Shown in pieces: positions 1 through 9,629 of a stretch of 64,000 nt of DNA (position 1 is the first letter of the stretch; each line of letters starts with the position of its first letter). The notes under the pieces are model-generated. The model was not told the DNA's origin, searched no databases, and worked only from the letters and a program-made list of their open reading frames with translations. Source of the DNA: Amycolatopsis oliviviridis (GTDB lineage: Bacteria > Actinomycetota > Actinomycetes > Mycobacteriales > Pseudonocardiaceae); the NCBI RefSeq assembly GCF_014654365.1, contig NZ_BNAY01000002.1:248001-312000 (forward strand), in the 5' to 3' direction. Position numbers and translations under genes: made by a program.

Positions 1-716
1 TGCACGCCACCGGCCAGCACCACGTCGCACCGCCCGGTCGCCAGTTCGCGTACGGCGTGGTCGACGGCGACGAGCGAGGAGGCGCACGCGGCGTCCACCG
101 TGTACGCGGGGCCGCGCAGGTCGAGCCGGTTCGCGAGCCGGGACGCCGCGAGGTTGGGCACGAGCCCGATCGCGGCGTCGGGGGCTTCGGGTCCGAGCCG
201 GTCGGTGAAGGCCTGGCGGAGCTCCTCCAGCCGCTCGCCCCCGAGCTCGGGCATCAGTTCGCCGAGGGTGCGGACGACCTGCGCGGCCGTGCGGACCCGC
301 TGGTCGAGCCGCACCAGACCGGGCGTGAGGTACCCGCCGCGGCCGAGGATGACGCCGGTCCGCTGCCGGTCGGCGGGCAGCCGGTGCTCGCCGCCGGCGT
401 CGGCGATGGCCTGCGCGGCCACCCGCAGCGCGATCAGCTGATCGGGTTCGGTGCCCGGGATCGACGACGGCATCACGCCGAAACCGGTGACGTCCACTTC
501 CGCCAGTTCACCGACGAAACCACCGCGACGGCAGTAGATCCGGTCCGCCCGCGGTTCCGCGTCGGGCTGGTAGAAGCCCGGATCCCAGCGATCCGCCGGG
601 ACCTCGGTGATCGCGTCGACGCCGTCGACGATGTTGCGCCAGTAGGTTTCGAGATCGGGGGCGCCAGGGAACAGCACTGACATCCCGACGATCGCGATCG
701 GGGGCGTTTCGGCCAC
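1..716 (-). CDS. PUFA-synthase-like ketosynthase protein, N-terminal part (runs off the left edge)
   Basis: Encodes about 238 residues of a type I synthase that opens with a ketosynthase (KS) domain. Seen: the KS opening AIVGMSVLFPGAPDLETYW from about residue 8, and the nucleophile motif VDAACASS with its Cys at residue 211. The rest of the KS and all later domains lie outside the window. The GTG start at 716 sits 3 nt after the TGA of the preceding synthase gene, so translation of the two is probably coupled. Known: in PUFA (Pfa) synthases the KS-AT-ACP-KR protein is partnered by a second protein starting KS-chain length factor and ending in dehydratases. Inference: this is that PfaC-like partner. 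It could equally be another KS-first PKS subunit, since no downstream domain is visible. Confidence 0.85.
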   Translation of the reverse strand, partial: MAETPPIAIVGMSVLFPGAPDLETYWRNIVDGVDAITEVPADRWDPGFYQPDAEPRADRIYCRRGGFVGELAEVDVTGFGVMPSSIPGTEPDQLIALRVAAQAIADAGGEHRLPADRQRTGVILGRGGYLTPGLVRLDQRVRTAAQVVRTLGELMPELGGERLEELRQAFTDRLGPEAPDAAIGLVPNLAASRLANRLDLRGPAYTVDAACASSLVAVDHAVRELATGRCDVVLAGGV

Positions 717-719
717 CGG

Positions 720-3700
720 TCACCACCCCGAAGCGGTGTAGGTGACGGCCGTGAGACCCTCGTCGCCCCACGCCAGTTCACGCAGCAGGCTCAACGTGCC
801 CTCTTCGGGATCGATCAGTTCGATCCCGCGCCGGGCGTAGTCCCGCATCAGTTCCGGGGTGACCATCCCGTTGTTGACGCCGGTGGGCGCCCACGGTCCC
901 CAGTGGACGGTGAGCCCGCGCCGTCCGTACACAGTGGACCAACGATGGCCGAGCGCCTCCAGCGCGTCGTTCGCGGCCGCGTAGTCGGACTGCCCGCGAT
1001 TGCCCAGTGTGGCCGCGACACTGCCGAACAGGACGGCGAACTTCGGGGCCTCCGGCAGTTCGCCCGCCGCCGCGAGCAGGGTGCTCGCCCCTTCGACCTT
1101 GGTGGCGAAGACACGGTCGAACGACGCCGGGTCCTTCTCCGCGATCAGCTTGTCCTCGATGACGCCCGCCGCGTAGACGATGCCGTCGATCCGGCCGTGT
1201 TCGGCGTGGATCTCCTTGACCGCGCGGTGCACCGCCTCGGCGTCGAGCATGTCCACGGAGTGATAGCGCACCGGGCTGCCGAGACCGCTGATCCGCCGCA
1301 GCGTCCCGCGGACCTCGCGTTCGGCCTCGATGAGCCGGATGGTCCGCTCGATCTCGGCCGGTTTGGTCAGCCCGCTCTCGATGAGGGCCGCGCGCAACTC
1401 GGCCGTCGTCTTCGCGGTGAAGATCTCCGGTTCCTCGCCGTCGATGGGCACGGCGGTGCGGCCGAACAGTTCGATGCGGCAGCGCGACGCGGCGGCCAGC
1501 GTGGTGGCCAGCCGGGCGGTGATGCCCTTGGCCCCGCCGACGAGGAGGACGACCGAATCCCGATCCAGGCCGAGCGCTTCGGCTTCGGCGGTCCCGTTCC
1601 CCGCCGGACCGGCACCCGTGCTGCCGAGCACCCCGAGACCTTCCTCGGTCATCCGCAGGCCGCGCCGCGCGCCGTCGCGGCGGACGACGACCGGTTCCCA
1701 GTCCCCGGCGGACAGCTCCGCGAGCAGGTTCTCCACCTGTTCGTCCACAGTGGATTCCGGATGCTGCTCGACGACGCGGGCGACCGTGTCGGGGTACTCC
1801 TTGGCCACCGTCCGGAAGAAGCCGCGGGCACCGTCGGCGGGGCCGTTCGCGATGAGCCAGCGTGGCCCGCCCGCCAGGACTGCCTGGTACAGCGGGAAAT
1901 CGTCGGGAAACGTCGGCGAAAGGTGGAACACGCCGTCCGCACCGCGCCCCGGCACGCCTTGGATCAGTTCGGTTTCGGCGCCGTATCCGGCGAGCCGGGC
2001 GGTGAGCATCTCGGCGACCTGCCCCTCACCGACGACGGCGAAGCGAAGCCCGGCGAGCTCCTCGTCGGCGGGCACGGCGCCGGCGAGGTCGAACTCCCGC
2101 ATCAGGAAACGCTTCGGCGCCACCACGACGGCCTCGGCCTCCTCGGCGGCGGGCGCGTCTTCGGTTCCGCTGCCGGTGATCAGCTCCGCCAGCGCGGCCG
2201 CGGTCCTGGCCTTGGCCAGCACCTCGGGATCGCCACCGATGATGCCCAGCCGGTTCGCCAGCTCGCCGGCGATCTCGGCGCGTTTGATCGAATCGACGCT
2301 GAGATCCGCCTCCAGGTCCAGATCGGGCTCGATCATGTCGGCCGGGTAGCCGGTCCGCTCCCCGATCACCTCGACGACGACGTCGAACACGGACCGTTCG
2401 GGAGCGACCTCGGCGCGCACCGGCTCGGGCTCCCGTTCGAGTACCGGCTCGGGCGCCGCGGGGAGGACGACGGGCGCGGGCGGGCGGGCGCCGGGGTCCG
2501 TGCCGAAGTAGCCGAGCAGGACGTCCCGTTGCGCGGCGATCATCTCGCGGCTGGTGCGGAGGAACTCGGAGATGAGCGCCTCACCGCCGTCGGTGCCGGG
2601 CCGGGATGTCACGATCGCCTCCGTGGGGATTCGCTGGGCGGGATGCAGGGCGGCGGCGGGGATCTCGCCGCCGGCGGTGCGGACGAGCTGGCCGTCGACG
2701 ATCCAGCCCGCCTTCTTCGGCGGACGCGCGGACAGCGCGTCCACGCAAGCGCGGCCGGTGAACAGCCTGCCGGTACGGACGTCCGCGCCCGCGACCGCCA
2801 GCCTGGCCAGTGCGGCGAGGAAACCGGGGATCCCGGTGCGGCGGCCGCTCTCGAACGTGACCGTCCGATGTGGACGGCCGTCGAGCACGGAACCGACGAG
2901 CCGGGCGAGGACGGATCCCGGGCCCGCTTCGACGAACGTCCGGGCACCGGCCTCGTACATGGCTTCGATCTGCTCCGCGAACCGCACCGGCGCGCCGATC
3001 TGCGCGGCCAGCCCGGCGCGGATCGCGTCCGGGTCCGCCGGATAGGGCGCGGCGGTCCGGTTGGCCCACACCGGGATCTCCGGTTCACTCACCGGGACGG
3101 CGTCGAGGACGCGCGCGAAGTCCGCCTCCGCCGGGGCGACCAGCGGGCTGTGGAACGCGCAAGCGACCTGGATGGTCTTCACGCCGAGCCCGCGGCTCCG
3201 CAACCGGTCCACCGCCGTGGCGACGGCGCCGGTCGGCCCCGAGATCACCGTCTGCTTCGGCGAATTCCGGTTTGCGGTGACGACGGTGTCGGCCAAGCCC
3301 TCCGCGACGAGCGCGTCGGTGACGTCCGCGGCGTTCGCGGCGACGGCCGCCATCGTTCCCGGGTCGCCGGTGCCGGTCGCGCCGAGGATCGCTTCCGCCC
3401 GCGCCCGGCTGCATTCGAGCAGCGACGCCGAGCTCAGCGCACCGGCGGCGGTCAGCGCGACGAGCTCGCCGTAGCTGTGGCCCGCCACCATCGAAGGCCG
3501 AACCCCGGCTTTCTCCAGCAGCTGGTGCGCGGCGAGGCCCACGATCCCCAGCGCGGGTTGCGCGGCGCGGGTGTCGGTCAGCCGGGCGAGCCGGTCCTCA
3601 CGACCGGACTCGTCGAACGCGGCGGGCGGGAACAGGACGTCGACGGTGCTCCCGGCGCGCGAGAGGTAGCGCCGGAGTTCGGGGAACGCGACGAACAGGT

Positions 3701-6700
3701 CCGCGAACATCCCCGGCCGCTGGCTGCCCTGGCCGGGGAAGAGGAACGCGATCTCGCCGACCGGTTCGCCGTCGGGGGCGAAGATGCCCGCGTTCTCGTC
3801 GCGTTCACCCGCGATGGCCCGGCGAAGCAAGGTGGCCAGTTCGTCCACAGTGGACGCGACGACGGCGAACCGGGCTCGGCCACCCCGCGTCTCCGCCCGG
3901 CGGGACGCGGCCAGCGCCAGGTCACGCAGCCGCCACCCCTCACCGGTGGCGGCCAGGAGATCGTGTGCGGCCTTGATCGCCGCCTCGTCGTCCTTGCCCG
4001 CGAACAGGAAGAGCTCGGCGGGCCATGCGTCGAGGGTCTTCGCGGGCGGGACGGCGCCGCCGTGGGAAGTGAGGACGACGTGGAAGTTGGTGCCGCCGAA
4101 GCCGAACGCGCTCACCCCGGCGACACGGTCGTCCTCGGCCCACGGCCTGGCCTCGATGTGGAACGCGAACGGGCTGGTCGCCGGGTCCCACGCGGGATTC
4201 GGCTTCGCCAGGTGCAGCGTCGGCGGTTTGACGGCCGTGTGCAGCGCGAGGCTCGCCTTGATCAGCCCGGCCAGTCCGGCGGCGCATTTCGTGTGCCCGA
4301 TCTGGGATTTCACCGAACCGAGCACGCACCGGCCGGGTTCGGCGCCCGCCTCGGTGAACACCTGGGTGAGGGTGCCGAGTTCGGTGCGGTCGCCGACGAC
4401 CGTGCCGGTGCCGTGCGCCTCGACGAGCCCGACGCGGGACGGCGAGATCCCGGCGTTGCGGTACGCCCTGGTCAGCGCGGTGTGCTGGCCCTCCGGCCGC
4501 GGCGCGGTGAGCCCGAGCGCCCGGCCGTCGCTGGCGCTGCCGACGCCCTTGATGACGGCGTAGACCCGGTCGCCGTCGCGTTCGGCGTCCGCCAGCCGCT
4601 TCAGGACGACGCACGCGACACCCTCGCCCAGCGCGATCCCGTCGGCGTCGCTGTCGAAGGTGGCCGAGCGGCCGGACGGTGAGAGCGCGTGCACCGAGGA
4701 GAACAGCAGGTAGTCGTTGATGCCGTTGTGCAGATCGGCGCCGCCGCACAGGACGAGGTCGCTGGTGCCGGTGACGAGTTCCTTGCAGGCGGCGTCGACG
4801 GCGGTCAGCGAAGACGCGCACGCCGCGTCGACCGTGTAGTTCGCACCGCCGAGGTCGAGCCGGTTCGCGATCCGGCCGGCGATGACGTTGGCGAGCACGC
4901 CGGGGAACGAATCCTCGGTCAGGCGCGGCAGCTGGCGGTCGAGGTCGGCCGGGAGCTCGCCGAGGTAGGACGGGAGCACGGTCCGCAGGGTCATCGCGTT
5001 GGACAGGTCGCTCCCGGCTTCCGCGCCGAAGACCACCGACGTCCGGGATCGGTCGAACGCGCGTTCCGCGTATCCGGCGTCGGCGAGCGCCCGCCGCGAC
5101 ACCTCCAGTGCCAGCAACTGGACGGGTTCGATGCTGGCGAGCGACGCGGGCGGGATGCCGTGGTCGAGCGGGTCGAACGGGATCTCCGGCAGAAAACCGC
5201 CCCAACGCGACGGTGTCTTCTCGCCGTCGCCGTCGGGCGCGTAGTAGAGCGCCGGGTCCCAGCGGTGTGCCGGGACCTCGGTGACCGAATCCGCTCCGGA
5301 CAGGATGTTCGACCAGAACGACGGGAGATCCCCGGCCTGCGGGAAGACGCAGGCCATCCCCACGATCGCGACGTCGAGCGGCTCGGGCGCGGGCTCCTCT
5401 CGTCGTGGCTCCAGAAGCTCGGCCGCACGCGCTTCGAGGAACGCCCGCGCTCCCGGTCCCACGGCCTCGTGCAGCCGCTCGATCGTGGTGACCTCGGACC
5501 GGAGCACAGCGACGTCGCCCGCCATGAACATGCCTTCGGTGAGCTGACGGTCTTCCGGGACCGCGCTCAGCGTGTCCCCGAGCCGCTCGATTCCCTTGCT
5601 GGCCAGCCGGAGCCGCCCGACATTGAGCTTCTCCAGCCGTTCCCAGGCCTCGCGGTCCGGTACGTCCTGGTCCTGCAGCGCGCGTTTGAGCTCCGCGTAC
5701 TCGGTCGTGAAGGGCGACCGCACGCACCTCGTCGCGTGTCCGGGCGCGGTCTCCAGCAGGTCGGTACGCGTGGCTTCGACGACCTGGCGCTGGAACGACG
5801 GCAGGACGGCGCGCGCGCGGACCGCCTCCTCGGTGAACAGGTACGCCGTGCCCATCAGCAGGCCGACGGTCGCGCCGAGCCGGGTCAGCGGCGCCGCGGC
5901 GGCGGTGACCATCGCGGCCGACCGCTCGTCGTGCACTCCCCCGGCGAAGAACACCTCGACTTCGGCCGCGTAGTCCCGGAGGACGTCGATCTGGGCTTCC
6001 CACAACGGAAAGCTCGCCCTCGGGCCGACGTGACCACCGCATTCGGAGCCCTCGAAGACGAACTTGCGCGCGCCCGCTTCGAGGAACTGGCGCAGCAATC
6101 CCGGCGACGGGACATGCAGGAACGTCGAGATACCGACGTCTTCGAGCGCCTTCGCCTGCGCCGGACGGCCACCGGCGATGATCGCGTGACTCGGCCGGAT
6201 CTCGCGGATCACGTCGAGTTGCGCGGCACGGACGCCCTCGGCCGCGAACCCGAGCACCCCGACGCCCCACGGCGTGTCCCCCAACGCCGCCTTGGTCTTT
6301 TCGAGCATCTCGCGGGTCTGTTCGGGCCCGGACAACGCCAGTGCCAGGAACGGCAGCGCTCCCCCGGCGGCGACCGCCTCGGCGAACTCGGGCTGATCGC
6401 TGACCCTGGTCATCGGCCCCTGCGCGAGCCGCAGCGGTGCACCGGAGGCGGCGAGACCTTCGGCGATCGACGCGCGGACGCCCTGGATCGCGGCGGGGAG
6501 CGTGTCCCAGGTTTCGCGGAAACGTTCGGGCAGGAACGCGTCCTGCCCGACTTCGACCGCTCGATGACGCCGGAGTGCCCGTACGCCGCCGTCCACAATG
6601 GTCTCGGACCCGTCGAGTCCTTCCAGGGCCATCGTGACGTCCGAGGCGAGTTCCGCCTCGGGGAGCAGCGCGAACGCCGTGTCGAGCACGACACCGGCGG

Positions 6701-7232
6701 CGCCTCCGGCCACGGCGGCCGCCGCCGTGCGCGCGCCGATCCCGCCGTACGCCCAGACCGGGATATCGATCGCGGGATCGGCCAGCAGCTGTTGCAGGAA
6801 GACGAACGTGCCGAGTTCGCCTGCCCTGCCGCCCGATTCGTGGCCGCGCGCGATCAAGCCGTCCGCACCGGCGGCGACGGCTTCGGCCGCCTCGTCCCGG
6901 CTGGTGACCTCCGCGAGAACTCTCCGCCCGTCGAAGTCCACAGTGGACACCGGAGTCCCGGCGGCGAGCAGAACCGTGTGCACCGCCGGGGGAAGCTCGG
7001 CCGGACCCGCGACGCGGACGGCGAAACCGGTGCCCAGCCACTCCCTCGCCAGGTCGAGTTCCTCGCGAGCGGACCGGTTTCCGCTGGTCAGGTCCAGGAC
7101 GCCGAGCGCGCCGGCTCGCGTCGCCGTCGCGGCGAACCGCGCGGAAGGCACACCGAAAGGATGCACCGCGATGAGCAGATCCGCCGTACCGGTCAGCAAT
7201 GAGGCATCGGCGCCACGAAGCGACTTACCCAC
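720..7232 (-). CDS. Iterative type I synthase, PfaA-like, with two fused NPD/enoylreductase modules (ER-ER-KS-AT-ACP-KR)
   Basis: 2170-residue cytosolic megasynthase. Domains seen in order: two FMN TIM-barrel modules of the 2-nitropropane-dioxygenase/PfaD enoylreductase type (about 15-255 and 270-560; the second carries GSECGGHVG near 393), KS (about 615-1050, VDAACASS Cys805), acyltransferase (about 1130-1440, GHSYGE Ser1253), one acyl carrier protein (LSVDSIKR Ser1648, the DSIK form typical of PUFA synthase carriers) and ketoreductase (GGAKGI near 1899). No dehydratase is evident. Start: GTG at 7232 preceded by GGAGG six bases upstream (7239-7243). An in-frame ATG at 7301 is rejected because it overlaps the likely promoter. 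Known: PfaD is normally a separate gene, so fusion to the KS subunit is unusual. Likely product: a reduced long-chain acyl or polyene lipid (inference). Confidence 0.9.
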   Translation of the reverse strand: MGKSLRGADASLLTGTADLLIAVHPFGVPSARFAATATRAGALGVLDLTSGNRSAREELDLAREWLGTGFAVRVAGPAELPPAVHTVLLAAGTPVSTVDFDGRRVLAEVTSRDEAAEAVAAGADGLIARGHESGGRAGELGTFVFLQQLLADPAIDIPVWAYGGIGARTAAAAVAGGAAGVVLDTAFALLPEAELASDVTMALEGLDGSETIVDGGVRALRRHRAVEVGQDAFLPERFRETWDTLPAAIQGVRASIAEGLAASGAPLRLAQGPMTRVSDQPEFAEAVAAGGALPFLALALSGPEQTREMLEKTKAALGDTPWGVGVLGFAAEGVRAAQLDVIREIRPSHAIIAGGRPAQAKALEDVGISTFLHVPSPGLLRQFLEAGARKFVFEGSECGGHVGPRASFPLWEAQIDVLRDYAAEVEVFFAGGVHDERSAAMVTAAAAPLTRLGATVGLLMGTAYLFTEEAVRARAVLPSFQRQVVEATRTDLLETAPGHATRCVRSPFTTEYAELKRALQDQDVPDREAWERLEKLNVGRLRLASKGIERLGDTLSAVPEDRQLTEGMFMAGDVAVLRSEVTTIERLHEAVGPGARAFLEARAAELLEPRREEPAPEPLDVAIVGMACVFPQAGDLPSFWSNILSGADSVTEVPAHRWDPALYYAPDGDGEKTPSRWGGFLPEIPFDPLDHGIPPASLASIEPVQLLALEVSRRALADAGYAERAFDRSRTSVVFGAEAGSDLSNAMTLRTVLPSYLGELPADLDRQLPRLTEDSFPGVLANVIAGRIANRLDLGGANYTVDAACASSLTAVDAACKELVTGTSDLVLCGGADLHNGINDYLLFSSVHALSPSGRSATFDSDADGIALGEGVACVVLKRLADAERDGDRVYAVIKGVGSASDGRALGLTAPRPEGQHTALTRAYRNAGISPSRVGLVEAHGTGTVVGDRTELGTLTQVFTEAGAEPGRCVLGSVKSQIGHTKCAAGLAGLIKASLALHTAVKPPTLHLAKPNPAWDPATSPFAFHIEARPWAEDDRVAGVSAFGFGGTNFHVVLTSHGGAVPPAKTLDAWPAELFLFAGKDDEAAIKAAHDLLAATGEGWRLRDLALAASRRAETRGGRARFAVVASTVDELATLLRRAIAGERDENAGIFAPDGEPVGEIAFLFPGQGSQRPGMFADLFVAFPELRRYLSRAGSTVDVLFPPAAFDESGREDRLARLTDTRAAQPALGIVGLAAHQLLEKAGVRPSMVAGHSYGELVALTAAGALSSASLLECSRARAEAILGATGTGDPGTMAAVAANAADVTDALVAEGLADTVVTANRNSPKQTVISGPTGAVATAVDRLRSRGLGVKTIQVACAFHSPLVAPAEADFARVLDAVPVSEPEIPVWANRTAAPYPADPDAIRAGLAAQIGAPVRFAEQIEAMYEAGARTFVEAGPGSVLARLVGSVLDGRPHRTVTFESGRRTGIPGFLAALARLAVAGADVRTGRLFTGRACVDALSARPPKKAGWIVDGQLVRTAGGEIPAAALHPAQRIPTEAIVTSRPGTDGGEALISEFLRTSREMIAAQRDVLLGYFGTDPGARPPAPVVLPAAPEPVLEREPEPVRAEVAPERSVFDVVVEVIGERTGYPADMIEPDLDLEADLSVDSIKRAEIAGELANRLGIIGGDPEVLAKARTAAALAELITGSGTEDAPAAEEAEAVVVAPKRFLMREFDLAGAVPADEELAGLRFAVVGEGQVAEMLTARLAGYGAETELIQGVPGRGADGVFHLSPTFPDDFPLYQAVLAGGPRWLIANGPADGARGFFRTVAKEYPDTVARVVEQHPESTVDEQVENLLAELSAGDWEPVVVRRDGARRGLRMTEEGLGVLGSTGAGPAGNGTAEAEALGLDRDSVVLLVGGAKGITARLATTLAAASRCRIELFGRTAVPIDGEEPEIFTAKTTAELRAALIESGLTKPAEIERTIRLIEAEREVRGTLRRISGLGSPVRYHSVDMLDAEAVHRAVKEIHAEHGRIDGIVYAAGVIEDKLIAEKDPASFDRVFATKVEGASTLLAAAGELPEAPKFAVLFGSVAATLGNRGQSDYAAANDALEALGHRWSTVYGRRGLTVHWGPWAPTGVNNGMVTPELMRDYARRGIELIDPEEGTLSLLRELAWGDEGLTAVTYTASGW

Positions 7233-7276
7233 GGGAAGCCTCCGAGCACACGGAAGAGTGATTTGGTTACCGGGCG

Positions 7277-7306
7277 TACTTAAACGCAGGCGGGGCTTCA
7301 CGTCAA
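7277..7306 (-). promoter_or_regulatory. Sigma-70-type promoter of the synthase operon
   Basis: On the minus strand TTGACG (7306-7301) is followed after 18 nt by TAAGTA (7282-7277), or after 17 nt by TTAAGT. The predicted mRNA start near 7270 gives a leader of about 38 nt carrying the GGAGG at 7239-7243. This supports the GTG start at 7232 rather than the ATG at 7301. Read from sequence only. Confidence 0.55.
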
Positions 7307-7636
7307 TACTCGACAGTAGGGTTTCCGGTCACGGGAACCGGATGGCGGTACGCCGACCTGCGAAACGCGAGGATCGTCGCGAAGAATTAGCGTTCCGGAT
7401 ACACGAGTGACACCGGAGGCCCCGAATTTTCCCGCAGTACCAGGGAAGTGTCGTCAACGACCAGGTGTCCCAACAGCCGATACGCCATCCGGCCTGTTAC
7501 CCGGAGTTCGCCGATCGGCTTTCACCAGTACCACCGGAAATGGTGGTCCGCCCCTATTCCGGGGAATGGCCACCGATTCGCCCTATCGTCGGTATCCACA
7601 CCGCCGGGACTTTCGGTATCACGCGCGATTAACGGA

Positions 7637-7660
7637 CCGTTCACAGAGAAACATGAACGG
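7637..7660 (-). terminator. Possible weak terminator after the LysR gene
   Basis: Inverted repeat CCGTTCA / TGAACGG (7637-7643 and 7654-7660) with a 10-nt loop, 2 nt beyond the LysR stop codon. The stem is only 7 bp and no T-run follows, so termination is a guess. Confidence 0.35.
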
Positions 7661-7662
7661 AA

Positions 7663-8568
7663 TCACCGGGATTTCGCATTCCGGACCGCGATCGCCAGCA
7701 GCGCCGCGGCCGGCCCGGCGAGCCGCCGCCCGGCGGGCCATACCGCCCGCAGTTCCCGGCCTAAGTCGACACCCTCGACCGCGACCGGGATGAGCCTGCT
7801 CTCGGCGACGTCCCGGACGATGGCGAGTTCACTGATCACCGCCGGGCCGGCGCCCGCGATCACGGCGTTGCAGACCGCGGAGGCGGAACCCAGTTCCAGC
7901 AACGGTTTCGCCGGTCCGACCCCGGCCTTGCGCAACGCGGCGTCCACGGTCTCCCTCGTCCCGGAACCCGGTTCGCGGACCACGAGCGGCGTGATCGCCA
8001 GCTCGGCCGCGGACACGGGCCGGCGCTTGCGCGCCCACGGATGGCTTCCGGGCACGACGAGGACCAGCCGGTCGGTGGCCACCCGCCGCGTCGAAAGGCC
8101 GGGCAGCGAGCCGGGCGACTCGACGAACCCGAGATCGACCTTGCCCTCTCGGGCCAGTTCGGCCGCCTGATCGGAATTGGTGACCTCCAGGCCGAGGTAC
8201 AGCCCGGGGTCGCCGCGTTTGAGCTCGCCGATCCAGCCGGGCACCAGATACTCGGCCAGCGTCATGCTCGCGGCGACCCGCAGCTGCGCCTCGTGCTGCG
8301 TGCGCAGCGCCTCGGCGCCGTCGAGCAGACCGTCGAGTTCGGACAGCACGCGATTCGCCCAGCCCGCGATGACCCGCCCGTCGGGGGTGAGCGCGGACCC
8401 CCGCCGCGTGCGGTCGACCAGCACGAGCCCGAGCCGTCGCTCGACTGTGGACAGTCGTTTGCTCGCCGACGGCTGCGCGATCCCGAGACTGGCCGCGGCC
8501 TGCCCGATGCTGCCGAGCTCGTCCACGAGCACCAGCAGGCGCAGGGAGTCCAGGTCGGGTGCGGTCAT
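7663..8568 (-). CDS. LysR-family transcriptional regulator
   Basis: 301-residue LysR-type regulator of normal family length. The N-terminal winged HTH covers about residues 3-62 (DSLRLLVLVDELGSIGQAAA, then SQPSASKRL-like recognition helix AQPSASKRLS), followed by a linker helix and a two-lobed substrate-binding domain from about residue 90. It diverges from a YeiH-type transporter gene with only 71 nt between start codons. Known: LysR genes of the YeiE/CbbR kind often sit beside YeiH transporters. Inference: it controls the transporter and itself from the shared intergenic DNA. TACACT lies close to the ATG on the minus strand, so a near-leaderless transcript is possible. The inducer cannot be told from sequence. 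Confidence 0.93.
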   Translation of the reverse strand: MTAPDLDSLRLLVLVDELGSIGQAAASLGIAQPSASKRLSTVERRLGLVLVDRTRRGSALTPDGRVIAGWANRVLSELDGLLDGAEALRTQHEAQLRVAASMTLAEYLVPGWIGELKRGDPGLYLGLEVTNSDQAAELAREGKVDLGFVESPGSLPGLSTRRVATDRLVLVVPGSHPWARKRRPVSAAELAITPLVVREPGSGTRETVDAALRKAGVGPAKPLLELGSASAVCNAVIAGAGPAVISELAIVRDVAESRLIPVAVEGVDLGRELRAVWPAGRRLAGPAAALLAIAVRNAKSR

Positions 8569-8639
8569 AGCCCAAGTGTATGACCTACCCCCGGTATTCC
8601 CGGCTACCGAGGCACCTCCGTCCGGGCGAGGCTCGAACC

Positions 8640-9629
8640 ATGAGCACCACGCACGCGAGACCGACGAAGCCGTACCTGACCGCCCTGGCCGTCACCGGCG
8701 TCGGCGTGGCCGCCGCGTACCTGGTCGGCACCGCTTTCCCGGTCGTCAGCGCGCTCACCATCGCCGTCGTGCTCGGCATCCTCACCGGCTCGCTGCCCGT
8801 GTTGTCGGACGAGACCCGGAAAGCGATCTCCGGGGTCACCAAGAAGCTGCTGCGTGCCGGCGTCGTGCTGCTGGGCCTGCAGCTCTCGCTCCCGTCCGTC
8901 CTGGCGCTGGGACCCGGGACCCTGCTCGCCGTCGTGCTCACGGTCGGGGTCACGTTCCTCGGCACGATCGGGATCGGCAGGCTCCTCGGTGTGCCGCGTG
9001 GCCTGGCGATGCTGGTCGCGACCGGGTTCTCGATCTGCGGGGCGTCCGCCATCGCCGCCATGGAAGGCGTCGTCGAACGCGAGGACTCCGACGTCGCGAC
9101 CGCGGTCGCGCTGGTCACCTTCTACGGCGGGCTCGCCATCGCGGCCGTCCCGCTGATCGGCGGCTGGCTACACCTGGACGCGGCCCGGATCGGCGAATGG
9201 GCCGGGCTCTCCGTGCATGAGGTCGCGCAGGTCGTCGCCGCGGCCACGCCCGCGGGTAGTGCCGCCATCGCGGTCGCCATCGTGATCAAGCTCAGCCGGG
9301 TGGTCCTGCTGGCCCCGATGGTCGCCGCGGTCGGTGTGGCCGAACGCCACCGTCCCGTCGACGGCAAGCGGCCGCCGCTGGTCCCACTGTTCGTCCTCGG
9401 TTTCCTGGCGATGGCCGCCGTGCGCAGCACCGGGATCGTGCCGGGGCTCGCGCTGGACGTCGCCAAGGTCACGTGCACGCTGCTGCTCGCCGGGGCGCTG
9501 TTCGGGCTGGGCTGCGCGGTCCGGATCGGCACCCTCGTCCGCACCGGCGGCCGCGCCCTGCTGCTCGGCCTGCTCTCCACCCTGCTGGTCGGCACCACCG
9601 CGCTGGTCACGCTGACCGTGCTCGGCTGA
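8640..9629 (+). CDS. yeiH: YeiH/UPF0324-family membrane transporter (putative sulfate exporter family)
   Basis: 329-residue integral membrane protein with about ten hydrophobic helices from residue 10 to the C terminus. Its glycine/alanine-rich central segment (ATGFSICGASAIAAMEGVV, residues about 117-135) is characteristic of the YeiH family. Family members are annotated as putative sulfate exporters, but substrates are poorly established. The ATG at 8640 was chosen because the family begins shortly before the first helix and GGGCGAGG lies upstream; an in-frame ATG at 8580 would overlap the LysR promoter. The divergent LysR gene is the likely regulator. The 3' end overlaps the convergent MFS gene by 23 nt. 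Confidence 0.9.
   Translation: MSTTHARPTKPYLTALAVTGVGVAAAYLVGTAFPVVSALTIAVVLGILTGSLPVLSDETRKAISGVTKKLLRAGVVLLGLQLSLPSVLALGPGTLLAVVLTVGVTFLGTIGIGRLLGVPRGLAMLVATGFSICGASAIAAMEGVVEREDSDVATAVALVTFYGGLAIAAVPLIGGWLHLDAARIGEWAGLSVHEVAQVVAAATPAGSAAIAVAIVIKLSRVVLLAPMVAAVGVAERHRPVDGKRPPLVPLFVLGFLAMAAVRSTGIVPGLALDVAKVTCTLLLAGALFGLGCAVRIGTLVRTGGRALLLGLLSTLLVGTTALVTLTVLG

Larger units (their letters stand above)
7233..7662. other. 430-bp intergenic region, no gene
   Basis: Visibly lower in GC than its flanks and without a convincing coding frame on either strand. It holds the promoter of the synthase operon at its left end and a short hairpin next to the LysR stop at its right end. A second small inverted repeat (ACCACC, six-base loop, GGTGGT) lies near 7527-7544. 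The 13-mer AACGGACCGTTCA at 7631-7643 also occurs in the long hairpin at 16767-16821; this may be chance because the word is itself nearly palindromic. Confidence 0.6.

Noticed and set aside
903..4682. Long open frames on the plus strand across the synthase gene
   Set aside because: They are antisense to well-conserved KS, AT, ACP and KR domains, are rich in Arg/Gly/Ala, and show no motifs; typical shadow frames of high-GC DNA.
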